DNA from: Solenopsis invicta
Lineage: Eukaryota > Arthropoda > Insecta > Hymenoptera > Formicidae
DNA: 64,000 bases
Reading direction: 5' to 3'
Assembly (NCBI RefSeq): GCF_016802725.1
Contig: NC_052672.1
Span: forward strand, 13,402,710 to 13,466,709
The notes beneath the pieces were generated by a model. The model did no database searches and had not been told where the DNA came from. It worked only from the letters and a program-made list of their open reading frames with translations. A program made the position numbers and the translations under genes. Shown here piece after piece: positions 1 to 12,200 of this stretch (position 1 is the stretch's first letter; each line of letters begins with the position of its first letter).

Positions 1-47
1 GCGAATCCGTGAGAGATTTCGTTTCGGCAAAGTCCCATTGTACTCAC
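1..47 (-). other. Start of intron after coding exon 13 (partial)
   Basis: The minus strand reads GTGAGTA immediately after the catalytic-loop exon, a near-consensus splice donor. The next exon, expected to carry the remainder of the HRDLATRN loop and the DFG motif, is outside the window. Confidence 0.85.
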
Positions 48-140
48 CTAGTAGCCAGATCCCGATGAACGAAGTTCAGGTTCTCCAGATACCGCATGCC
101 CGACGCGATCTGCGCCGCCATGTAGATGAGACAGTTGAAA
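48..140 (-). CDS. Ddr: Ddr coding exon 13: kinase helix E and catalytic loop
   Basis: Codes residues 751-780 plus two bases of R781. Contains the MAAQIASGMRYL helix and the HRDLATR catalytic loop (H775, R776, D777), with the LATR form typical of tyrosine kinases, so the catalytic aspartate is present. Acceptor reads CGTCGTTTCAG before T140; donor is AG before GTGAGTA. It enters in phase 2 and its first base completes S750. At 93 bases with phase 2 at both ends it could be skipped in frame, but that would remove the catalytic loop. Confidence 0.95.
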   Translation of the reverse strand, partial: FQLSHLHGGADRVGHAVSGEPELRSSGSGY

Positions 141-239
141 CTGAAACGACGACGAAATGGCGTGAGTTTCCTAGCGACGAAGTTAAGGTATTCGCACTCG
201 AATATATGCCCGACCGCCGCCGCCGCCTCCGCCGTCACC

Positions 240-287
<48 letters not shown>

Positions 288-3200
288 TCGAAGGGATTCC
301 TCCGAGGTGTAGGTCGACGGGAATCGGAGGCTGCGTCGGGGGCTGTGCGTCGCTCACGATTAATAAACGCGTCAAACTCTCGCGCGGGAGAAACTTATTG
401 CGTGTTAACTTCAGCGACGGCAGTTCGTTGGAAATGAAACCGACCTCCGGTTCGTTAGAGACGATTGCAGCACTACGGGAGCCGTAATCTTGAATACTTT
501 AAGCCCGGTAACAACAGCGCGTTGCCATACGCCAACGTAGTCATATCTACGTACATTACGTAATGTCGCGGTATGATTCAGCATTAACATTACAATAGAT
601 GATGAACCGTCAAACGACGTCAGATCAATGAAGAATCAGAATTTCTTTTTGAATTTGCATGGCTAGACGACGTAATTAATCTTCAAGATCTTAATGGCCC
701 GCTATTAGAAAAGAGTATGAATTTCTCTCTCGTTGCATTTTTTTTTTTTTAAGCGGACCATATCTCGGCGAATTGTTGAGATTTGTTGCGATATTTAACG
801 CCGTAGTCTCAATATCAAAAGCATTGAAGGCATTTGATATCGGTCGATCTCACACACATTCCTTTTTTCTTTCAACGTGACTTCGACGGAATATTAAGAG
901 TTTTTAACATGCAAAATTAAAAAGTCGATACCGCGGCTTACCATGTTAAAGGACCGTATACTTATCTACAGTGCGCGGCACTTATCGGCGAGCGCACATT
1001 CCCTGGTCTTTTTATCGGTGATACAAGGAAATCCGGAATGTGCGAATTGGAATTTATAATACCTATTATCGCTAAGGATGTGATCGCGAATTTTTTCAAG
1101 CGACGTAACGTGCGAATTAATCGTCGCGGCATAAATATTTAGCTGCACCTTCAGTAGGATACGTCTCATGTGACAATCGAAAATCTTTATGGCGCATTAA
1201 GCAAATCTATACATATATGTATGTTTATTTTTACAAAGCGGGATATTGCTTTCGAACTCACATGGATATACGTGTTTCATGACTTTTTGCCAATTTTATT
1301 CACGAAAGGTACTCCAATTTGATATTTTTTGAAGATACTGCGTTGCTTTTATTTGGAAACGTTCAATTTCCGCGGCGACTGTTACATGAAACATCCTGCG
1401 CGCACGCCATTTTTTTCGGAAAAACGACAGCGAATGTTTTAATAAACATTGCTCTTTCACTATATCAATAAAATAACAAGTCGGCAGAAAAAAAATAATT
1501 GAAGGCGATACATGTAAATTGCATTTTAGTAACGAAATACAAAAATAGAAATTTAACAATTATCACGTAAATTGAAGGGTAATTTGTTTCAAATTTAGAA
1601 ATTAGCGTAATAGCAGGTATTAACGCTAATTAATAGTTAAATTGGGAGTGTACGGAGAGAATTATGCCGGGTTTTGATTAACGTCAGAATGCGTCACTGG
1701 AAAGTGTCCGGAGTGTTACCTGAGTGTCTTGACGCCAATTGGCATGGAATGCGCGTCCTCGGCAGTGATATGCGTCTTGAGGAACTGACAGAGATCCCCG
1801 TGTTCCAGATATTCCATCACCACGCAGTACGGTTCCTCGCGGTAACAGGCGCCCAGGACCCGAGCGATATTGCGATCTTCCAGAGCAGCTAGAATTCTCA
1901 CGTCCCTTTGGAAGTCCAACCTGTGCGCAAGAGCAACCCCGGTGAGTTATCACTAATGCTATAACTAATTAATCCCGCGAGAATTTCTCAAAATGAAAGA
2001 AGATTAATTTTATACTCGATTTACGTATGGCGACGATTACATTATCGCGTAACGATTATCGTACGCGCGTAGGTCTGAACGCATCCAATTTTAAAGATAA
2101 ATCTTTAAAACGCGGAACGTATACTCGTATGTTCGTATTTTTAAAAATATGAAAAATACGATGTATATACACTGAAAACAAATTGTTTATGTTCAAATAA
2201 ATATATTTATTTTTTAACATTATTTCCTTGATTAAAAAAAATATTTCCTAAGTTTAAAAATACATTGTTATTTTAACTACTAGTTAATATTTAAATGAAC
2301 GGAACTATGTTAAAATAAATATTATATATTTACTTGAATATAAAAATTTTTTTTCGTTGTGTATACATATATAAATTAACAAGGCAATAAGGAAAGTAAA
2401 TTTGATATCACTTTAAAGCAACAAAAATCTGATGTCTGTCTCAGTGATAATAACTTTCGTATCACGTTGTACGCTTTTTGCATTGTGATCGCGACGCTCG
2501 TGCAACATAAACTGCCGCAGTCGCCATCCAGTTCGTTGGGTCATGTACTTCCGGATAAGGAAAACTCTTTCCAGCGTATGAGTACATTGCGCGACGCGCC
2601 TCTCCACGCAGCGTCGTTTCTTCGGCCTTACTTACGATCGGCTCGGTAATGGCACTCTCGCGTGATAGCTTAATGCGACCGTTAACGAAACTACAGCGCC
2701 CTGTGTATATCGATTCCGCCGTAACCGCCGTAAACTAAGAATCCCGCTGGCCGATTGTCGCGCGGCACCTTCGAGCCTTGGCGGCGTGGGCGAAACACAC
2801 GGTCCTGTCGCCGGTCACTTTATGCAAAGTAGCCCGTTTAGCATTACCGTCGCTCCTAGGGCAGGCTAATGACGTCGCATTAGCCGAAAGTTCGTATTCG
2901 CGGTACAGTTTCTCCTCTTTCGTGTCGTTGGCATCGGCGCGACGCGGTCGGATACGCCGAATCGTTCCCGATTCTGCAGTGGCGGCGTGCACGATGCCGC
3001 AAACGTGATGTCGAATTCGTAATTTAATTTTGATTTCGATCTATGATTGCGGGATCGTCGTTTAATCTTGCCGCCAACCATCTTTAACAACGACACGTGA
3101 CAATAAATATAAATCTGTAAGAGAATCGGGTGCTGCTACTATGAAACAAATTTCGGAGAACGTATGAAGCACTTAACCCTTTCGCACTCGTCGTTGCCCC

Positions 3201-6200
3201 GAGGCAACAATTTTCAGATCTATTCAGATGTCAAACTAATCGATATTTGAACAACAATAACGTTTTAATTTCTCCGAAACCGTTAATAGGAGAATTATGA
3301 AACACTTTAGGTACCATTTCTACACTATTTTAGGAACAATTTTAGGAACAATAATAGGAATAATAAATAGAGAAAAAAAATTGTTTTCGAACAGAACCAA
3401 TTCGGGATTGAAAGGGTTAAAATTGTATTGGGATTTAATTATTGAGTGTAACTTTACGAGTTGTATTTCATTAAGATAAGATTGAAATTGCGCGTAGCAA
3501 ACATTTTAATGAATTAGCAGCTTCTCTTAAGATAATGAAAGTTTATGCCCGCGATGTCGATAGCTTGGGAGATAACGAGAGATGATATATCTGCCGTTTG
3601 CCTAGAATGGATGCAAATCGGAGCAGTCGAGTCCATGTTATTTTTAATAAAGTATCTCAGCGCGATAGCGTATAAAACATTCCTTATCTACCGTCAGCAT
3701 GGTATCCTCCTACACGCGCGGGCATTCTCTATTGTATTTTTTTTATTTGCAATCGCGACTCTACACGCACGAGTGCGTAGAGTACAAATTTCGATAAGAA
3801 AGTAAAACGTAACAGCAAGCAAACAACAAATCGATTTTAAATATATTTAAACGAATTAAATTCTAAATATAATTAAACAAAGTTAATGATATGCAGTAAA
3901 AATGTAATTAATATTAGGATAACAAGGGAATGAATTGAGGCGAGAAAGGTGTTCCATTTATCTCTCGCGATGCGATGCGTGCGTAAGAGTGCGGTTCCCA
4001 TCGCAGTTGCTCGCGTTTCGACGCGGAGGGCGAACTCGCCGACGCAGTCACGAGATGCTATAAGTCATCCGCGCGATAGAAGCTTGTTGCGTGAGCGGAT
4101 GCTGAGGATTCGCCGAGGATTTTTCGGAGATCTCTCTCCCGCAAGATAAAATATAACGGGTCTCAGAGGGACTGTATCTACTCGTTGTATATGGAATCGA
4201 CAGAGCTGTCGTGATTTTGGTCCGCAAATTGTTTCGGCACTTGAAAATCGATCTCTTAATTAAAACGTTTAAATATCGATAGTTCTCGCGTGGTATTTTT
4301 TTGTAAAGATTTAACGAATCGATCAATTACGGGAAAATTAATTCTCTTGGGAAACAGTGGAGCGTCGAGATGAAGAATACTCAGAGCGATTGTGGTAACG
4401 GTTAACAATAAATTAATCACTTTCGTAAGATGCTTGTGCAATCACTTTGCACACAACCGATGATGCACCATGCCGGGCACTGTTACGGAATTGCAATATG
4501 CAGCGAAACTGCTCGCGGAAGTAGGTACACTCGTGCACGCTAAATCAGCCAAATTGCTCGCTATTCTCCCTCGCATCGTCTGAGACGTCCGACAGATTGC
4601 TTCGCGGACGGAGTCGACGAAATTTCTCTTCGGCTCGATGCCAGAGTCTGCCGAGCGCGATGGATCCCAGGCGGTACGGTATCTAACGATGGGCGAGGGG
4701 GCGAGAGGGCAAGGGCCGTCGATTTTCGTCGATGTTCGTCGGAGGAAACCTTTGTCATCTCCGCTCCACGAGGTCTTCCCGTCGCCCTTCGTTCCGCACA
4801 CATCGGCCCGCAGCGCGCGGCCAAAGTCGGCCCGATACCCTATCTCTCCCGGTCATTGTATGCAAATTCGTTCCATTCGTGGAATCGAACTGGTCTTTTT
4901 CTGATGTCTGACGCGATAGCCGCGAGAACGATCATCCGGGAACGGTATATCCGGACGTTTCGCCGCCGCGGGGCTTCCTCGGGCCGGACGCTGCGTCGCG
5001 ACGCGACGCGACGCGACGCCGCGAGTCGTCGCATGCACTCGCCCGGAGAGAACACGGACGGGGACCGCGCGCGTTCCTCTCTATCTCCAAATTCGATGTG
5101 TCATGTGTTGTTGCCATGAGAACGGTCTCTCTCGCATAATTTAGTTTCCTGCTCTCTTCTTCCGCTATCGCATTTTTGAATGCGAGCGACTTTCGCCGCG
5201 CTTATGTGCTATTATGGGGACGACCGTTACGCAAATATTTTCTCTTATGCGAGTTTCAATATTGCAGGATATCGAGCTGAAAACGAGACCCTCCTTTCGA
5301 CTAACAATGACTGAAATTCTCTAGACATTTTTTCGAATGTGTATTCTATCCAATTTGAGTTATTCTTAATTATTCTTGTAGGTCGCCATTGCTTCTATTT
5401 AATATGCCATCAATTTAAACTAAAACAATGAACTTAAACAAGTTAACTGGATAAATGTTAAATTTCACTCAAATTTAATTTATTATTTATTAACAATAAG
5501 TCAATACGGTCAATACTTTGAAACTGAGTAATTTAACCACAGAAATGGGCTGATTAGATAAAGTTATTCTTTTAACTTTAAAATAAATTTCGACACACAT
5601 AGGTTAAAAATAAAATGTTATTTAATTGAAAGAATTGGATCGATTCTATAATATTTAACAGTGTATTCTAAAAAAAGTTTTCCAATAGATCTAAGCTGGC
5701 TAACTTTTTTATCTGGCATTTTGCGTTTCATTTGTCAGATGCGCTCTGAAATTTCATCTTTTTGACGCCGGCTATCGATTCTAACTTTTCTGGAAACAAG
5801 GTAACTCATAATCTGTCGGTCGTTACCAATAACGAACGTCGCGTAAAAATCGCGAATGCGACCCGACAGCAGGTGTAGAAACGCGTTTTCATGCGAACGT
5901 AAAAGGTTTATGTCGTATACGAAGAGGAAGGGCATGCTCGTTCAATCGAGCGTCACCATAACGAAACAGAATGCAAATTGCGGCTTCCATATGGACGTGT
6001 ATACTCACTTTTCCTTTTCGCTGGCTTCCGGCAGTAAAAACTTGACGGCGACGAGCCGCTTGCCAAGGGTAGTCGTCGTTCCGTATTCCGGAATCCCTTC
6101 AGCTTCCGCCACGTATACCTTTATATGCATAATTTGTTTGAATTGTGTTATGTATATGCATAGAAGCTACTCGTGTTCGGGAGAAATTTGGCAGAAACAA

Positions 6201-9200
6201 AATTTTGTAATCTGTCGTGATTTTGACGTACGTGATTTTACATAAGCCAACTTTTGGCTAATTTTGCTTGCCATGTTTCATTCATTTAAATAAATAGTAA
6301 TAATTTTTTTTTGCAAAATCAGTAACTTTTATTCTTTTACAGTATAATATGCTGCATAATTGAAAAGCTAATAGAGTGAAAGTTACTAATTTTGTAAAAA
6401 CAAAAAAAAACAATATCGAGAAAATTTGACAAATATAAAAAAAATTGTTTTCTTATTAATATTCTTTTCCGTTTTTAATCTTTTCATATTATTTCCAAAG
6501 AAAATACAAATTCTTTCTCGACACAGCAAAATTTAAATAAATACAAACCAAAGGGGAAATTCATACAATTTACTTATATAATTGGAAGAAAGATTTGTTC
6601 TGCACAATTTTATCCTTCTTTTACTTTACAACAATACAAATAAAAAACAAAATACATTTTTTTCATCATCAGCTGATAATATGCGAAGATAGAGAATTTT
6701 CTTCAGACAACCTTACTAATCGTAGCCTACAGGTTTAGAACGAAAGTAAAAGATGATCGATTATCGTAATGCATCGCGTAATTCATCACGATTGTACTCT
6801 GCCGCGACTTCCGCGTGAGAGATTCGACGATCTTCCGGCGATCTCGCACGAAGACAATTGATCTCGCAAGTCGAGCGGGACTTAAGATCGACGTATCCAA
6901 TCTCGCGAACTCGTGGGAAGCACTCCCGCACGATCGCGCCTGCATGCGGATGCATCCGCGTTCACGGAAGCCTGACGCGGCAACTGGCGAACTGTGCGAA
7001 ACGAACGAGCGAACGTTTCGGCGATCCTCCTCCTCCTCCTACTCGTCTGTCGTCATTAACGACGTGTCGTCGGTACCCGGGGCGGGAAACAAAAGGGAAT
7101 TATTAGCCGCTCTAACGCATCCTAAACTGATTATCCTCGACGACCCCGACGAGGCGCCATTGTACCGAAGAATAACGCGTCCCGGGCACTTCATTAATCG
7201 ACGTATTGTTGCGCATCCTGCGCACGTTGAATTGCCTGTGCGCACCGTGCGGCCAACAAACGGATTGATTTCGCGATCGTCGCCGTGTCGGAGGAGTTGC
7301 GACACATCGTGTAAATTCACGCGGGATAGCACGAACTTGCTTTTTATTCGCGTGCAACTAACGGCAAGGAGTAATGTTGATAAATTAATTGTGAAAACTC
7401 CATGTTTTTTAAAACGATGATAGACTAGTTAATTTTTCCTAAATAATTTTTAAAGCGAGAATTAGAGAATACAAATAATACGCTAAAACACACACAAAAA
7501 AGGCAAAAAATTACAAAGTCACACAGAAAGAATAGTTTTACTAATTAAAATTTTAGCTAGATACAAATCTGAAAATAATTTGTCGGATCATCAAAATAAT
7601 TATGAAAGGCGTGAAGAGCAATGTTGCCAAAAGTTTTGACAAATTCTAGCAAGCAGCTTGAAGTTTTACATTTAATTATTTTAATCATCTAACAAAATTA
7701 TTTTCAGATCTGTGTTCAATTGTTTCAAATGTTTAGATAGCAAAATCGTTCGTTCTGCATCACTGCAAGTTCCCGAAGTTGAGATATCGTCGGCATTAAG
7801 TGCGATTGATTAGCGTAACGGACGCATCAGGGCTTTGTCGGTTTAACCAGCGCCCGTGTCTAATTGGAAATATACACTTATTATTCGCGAATGCAATAAC
7901 AATGCTATTACCGTTCCGAAGGCGCCTTCGGCGAGCTTGGAGAGCATGCGAAGGCGATGCCGTGGGAAGAGCGGTACGCTGGTCTGCTCCAGACGTCTCT
8001 TCAGGGCCGAGAGTACCTCCTGTTGAGTCGGCGACTGCAACACGAAAGCGCAAATGCATTGTGCGGGCTATCCGACGATAATCAACGATCTATGATCACG
8101 CTAGTCGCGCCGGGGCGCATCGTGGGTATCGCAGGATCTACGGTCGTCATTCGACAAACGGCTTACCCCCTTCGATATCCTCGTGTTCGTCTGCGGATTA
8201 TCGTGTGCACGGGAGAGCACGCGGAACTGTAGCACAAACTTACAAATGTTCTATTGCTAGTGAAGTATCCTATTGTCGATGGTGGTAAAAGCCGACCCGT
8301 AGATAAGACGCGGTAAATCTCGCGCTTTTTTCCCTCGAAATACCTTCCATTCTTGGATCATGCGATATTTTCTAGCGAGATGTACACGCAGTACATTGTA
8401 ATAACATTTTCGTAAGGAAGAGTGACAAAGAAATTTGAGCGAATTATCACGTGGATCGTTCGAAGAATTAAAGCGGCACGAGATTTATAAATATTTCATT
8501 GATTACGAATTGCCGCACGAAAATTAATACAGTCATATAATGTGCTGCGTACGATCATCTATTTTCAATCGGGGGATACGTAAGTGATCGCGGAAGTCGT
8601 TCTGAAACTCGACGTTCTCATAAGTGAGAGTGACATGAAAAGAAATATTGTCGAACGCGCCGAGTAATCCCCGTTTTACGGATAACAGTGAATCTGCCGG
8701 GAAGGATGATTGGCGTTGCTACGAAGCGTCAAGGCCAGACTCGACGCGACACGGGGTGAAATGTTTTGACTGTTTCGAGTGGCGCTGTCGGGTGTCAATC
8801 ACGCGCAGACGTCTCGACGTAGACACGGGCACTTTCGGATCTGGAGCGTCCCGTCCCGAGCATTGTGCCCGGATCAATCTCGATTCACGCCGCGGAAACC
8901 GTACGCAAAGCGCGATACCAGATGTGTCTATCCGCGGGACACACGCGTATCCCAACGCAGAGAAAGGACTCACTCGACAGTGAAGAAGCCGTTCGCATTC
9001 ATGGCTTCGAGGGAATCGATCGTGGAGCAGGGCGGCAAATGCTTATCAAGTATTCTCCCTTATGCCTCACCCGCGCGACGTGGACGGGCAGGAATCCCGA
9101 TCCGAGAAGCAGAATATTATTACAGGACAAAAAGATATTTCGCATATCTAAATCGTCCGGCTCATGATTAACGAGCGACCTCTCGCATTCGTGACAAAAT

Positions 9201-12200
9201 TGGTAATAAAGTATGTCACAATTTTTCAGAGCTCGCTATTTTCATTGAGAAATATGCGAGAGATATACATTTTACTTGACTGTCAAATTTTTTTTCCATG
9301 AAAATGTATGTATTAATGGACAGATATAGCAGTCGTGCGCAATGTTATTTCTAAAATATAAAACAAAAAATCAACTAGATTTTATTCTATCTAAAATAAT
9401 TCGTTTTTCTGTAACATCTTTGTATTATTTTGCCGTTGCTCTAGACGTACGGGGCGTTTATGCAGTTGTTAAAACAAAAGATCCATCACGTCATAAAATT
9501 TCATACGTACGGGCCGTATGCTCTCGTCGGCACTCGATACCGGGACGGTTGGCCGTGAAATCAACCCCTATCGCGCGATATTTTTGCGATGTCGGGGTTG
9601 GATGGGTCCTACCGCCCGCTGGAGGCGGGGCAGTTGGAAACGTGATTACACGACGCGCTTTCTCTCCGCAATTAACGGAGCGGACTGAACCGAAAGCCGC
9701 TGGACCGCGTAATGATGATACATTCCATGAGGGTTACTGCGACAGGCGCATCCGCGAGAGGATCGTCTGTCGACGTGTCCTGTCGACAGGAGTTCGTTTA
9801 CAGGCCGAACGACGACGGCGATCAATCGATTGAATCCCGGACAGCGTTGACTATGCCGCCAGTCTCCGGCTCTATTTCCGGCGTGTGTGGGACGAACCGC
9901 GATAGCGATTTATTGTCTAAGCAGAGCGGCTGTTTTGGCACTCGTCGCTCGCACAGCGATTCGTTCCAATTATCCTTTTCCGAAATCGCGCCGTTCCTCT
10001 CACAGGGATATTTTGCGAGATCTGATCACGGAGACTGCCGCGTTAATTATTTCCGTTGTGATACACGTACAAGTTACAGAAAACAATTATTTTTACGCAT
10101 CAGGTTACTAAAAGTCAAGCTACTAAAAGTGAAAAAAATAATAATAATTCAAGAAAGTTGCAGATATAACAAGTTGCCCAATAGTATAAGTTGAAAAAAT
10201 TTTAACGTTTTATTATGAGAATATAAATGTTATTTTATTCTATTTTTTTACTCTATTTTTTTAGAAACTAATTATAAAATATAAATTTAAAAAATATTAG
10301 ATAGCCCATTTATAAAAGTACTTATAAATTATAGGTAGCTTTGTATAAAACAAATTCAACTTTGATGCAAATTTTATATCAATACAGTTCAATTGTTGAA
10401 TAGTTTTTATCCAGGGATGATTGATACGCACGTAATTGCGCGATAAGAGAAAAATATCCGGTTTTATTGCGATATATTTGCAATCTATTATTCCCGTATG
10501 TAAAAAGTGCATAAATTCGGACGGGCATTTCGAAGAGAGCTTCCACTGTATGCGTATGGAGTATCGTCGGCCTCCAGCTGATCGGTATCGCCGTATTGCT
10601 GACGCAAAAAAAATATCTGTCAATGCCGATTACACAATGCGCGCTTTTAAATTTATCTTCAGCCGCGATCCCGTGATCCTTTTTACGTCGATGGAGAACC
10701 CAGGGGATCGTCTCGCGTGTTCAATGTCGGGGTCCGGAGGGGTTCCTGTGCTCTTTTCCGCCCTCGTACAGAGGCGCTCTGGCATTCTGGATACGAGCTA
10801 CGTTATACTGTACCCGCGGGAGGTATATCCGCCCCAAATGTTCCGTTCTCGTTCCGCCATATTGATTTAAATTATTAATTGCGAATTTATCTTCGACTGG
10901 TGAAAAGTTACGTCTAATGGCGCGACAATGGCGTGCATTTTTCTCGGCTCTTTATTTATAGAGAGCGCATTAAGATCAATCGACGTTATTCATTATTAAA
11001 CTTTAATTCCATTGCCTTTCCTTTCGATTTTTGATTAATTTGGATTCTCGTTGTTGCCTGGCGATACCCACGATTATACAATACGTATGCTGTGCCAATT
11101 AAATTAATCCTTTGCGGCATATATTTTTCTATCAGTTTAATTTTAACGAAACTTGATACACAGGAGATTTTTAGGATTACTAATTTCGAATGCGAAATCC
11201 AAATTTGAAAATTTTGAAAATTCAAGGTGTAAAAAATGTAAAAATCGTAAAAAATAGAAGATGACATATTAGTACGTTACTATGCTGCAAAGGGTTAAAG
11301 ACACTTTTTTTATCCCATTTTTCTTGGATAACACGTTATAAATAAACCATAAATATTAAATGAGAAAAACGTAATATTAACGTATATATACGTATATGTA
11401 AGATTTAGACCAAAAATAAACAACTCGATTTATATTAAAAATCGATATTTAATAGAATCTTTTTTTTTTCGTATCATTATTAAATTTTTCTATAATTTTA
11501 TAATATCGATACATTAGAGAATTAATGAAAAATCCATTTTGTTCATTTAAAAATTGAAAAGTTATTTCTGTTGCATTCTGGTATCGAAATCTTGAGCTTA
11601 ACGCATATATAATTAAATGAGGTAAACGAAAATAAAATTAAACTCGTAAAGAGATGAATTAAACTCGTTAAGAAATGTGAAAAGAAATGTTACCTTCTTG
11701 TCCTCGGTCTTCGTGCCCCGCGAACTCTTGGAGAAGAAAGTATCCTGATCGCCGGTGGCACTGGAAACGGTCGCCCCGCGGCCGGCACCAGCATCCTGAT
11801 TGAGCAGGGGCACCGTGCCGAGTTCCGGTACCGCATAATCGTACGACGTGTCAACTGCACCGTTCGCGTACACCGCTGCGGATGATATAGCAAAGGAGGA
11901 GCGAGCGCAGAAGGGGATGGCGTATTGATTGCGGTCAGAGCGAATGCTTTGTTGCCGGGACGTATGTAGGTGCACACGGCCGTCGGCACAGGAGCCGCGG
12001 TGTTTGAATGTGTGTACGGGAAGTGCGTACATATCCATGTGCGTGTACATGCGTGTTTGCATGAGCGTATGCGTGTACGAGTAGTCGTGAATGGATGTAG
12101 GTATATATGGACGTACGGATGTAGGTGTAGATGCGTTCGAGCGCCGCATACCTGAGTGATTGATGTTGGTGCTCTTGTTGTTCAGCATCATGTCTTTCAT

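Larger units (their letters stand above)
1921..6008 (-). other. Ddr intron between coding exons 11 and 12
   Basis: Intron of 4,088 bases with donor GTGAGT. It contains a foldback element near 2.16-2.37 kb, a TTAA-flanked element at 3177-3416, CpG-rich stretches at 2.5-3.0, 3.9-4.2 and 4.4-5.1 kb, and AT-rich sequence elsewhere. No coding exon or RNA gene is recognisable. Confidence 0.8.
6119..7911 (-). other. Ddr intron between coding exons 10 and 11
   Basis: Intron of 1,793 bases, donor GTAATA. It contains a small palindromic element at 6304-6409, a CpG-rich block at about 6.8-7.3 kb with chance arginine-rich frames, and a 235-base terminal-inverted-repeat element at 7523-7757. Confidence 0.8.

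Noticed and set aside
38..487. Open frames with long arginine or alanine/valine runs near the left edge
   Set aside because: Produced by the (GCCGTC)n repeat in the intron; only the minus-strand segment 48-140 is a true exon.
6815..7420. Plus-strand open frame of about 200 codons
   Set aside because: Arginine/serine-rich, no domain or motif, lies in a CpG-rich intronic block with overlapping frames on both strands.
9342..10194. Two overlapping plus-strand open frames
   Set aside because: No recognisable domain; composition follows CpG-rich DNA; located inside a Ddr intron without splice or codon-bias support.
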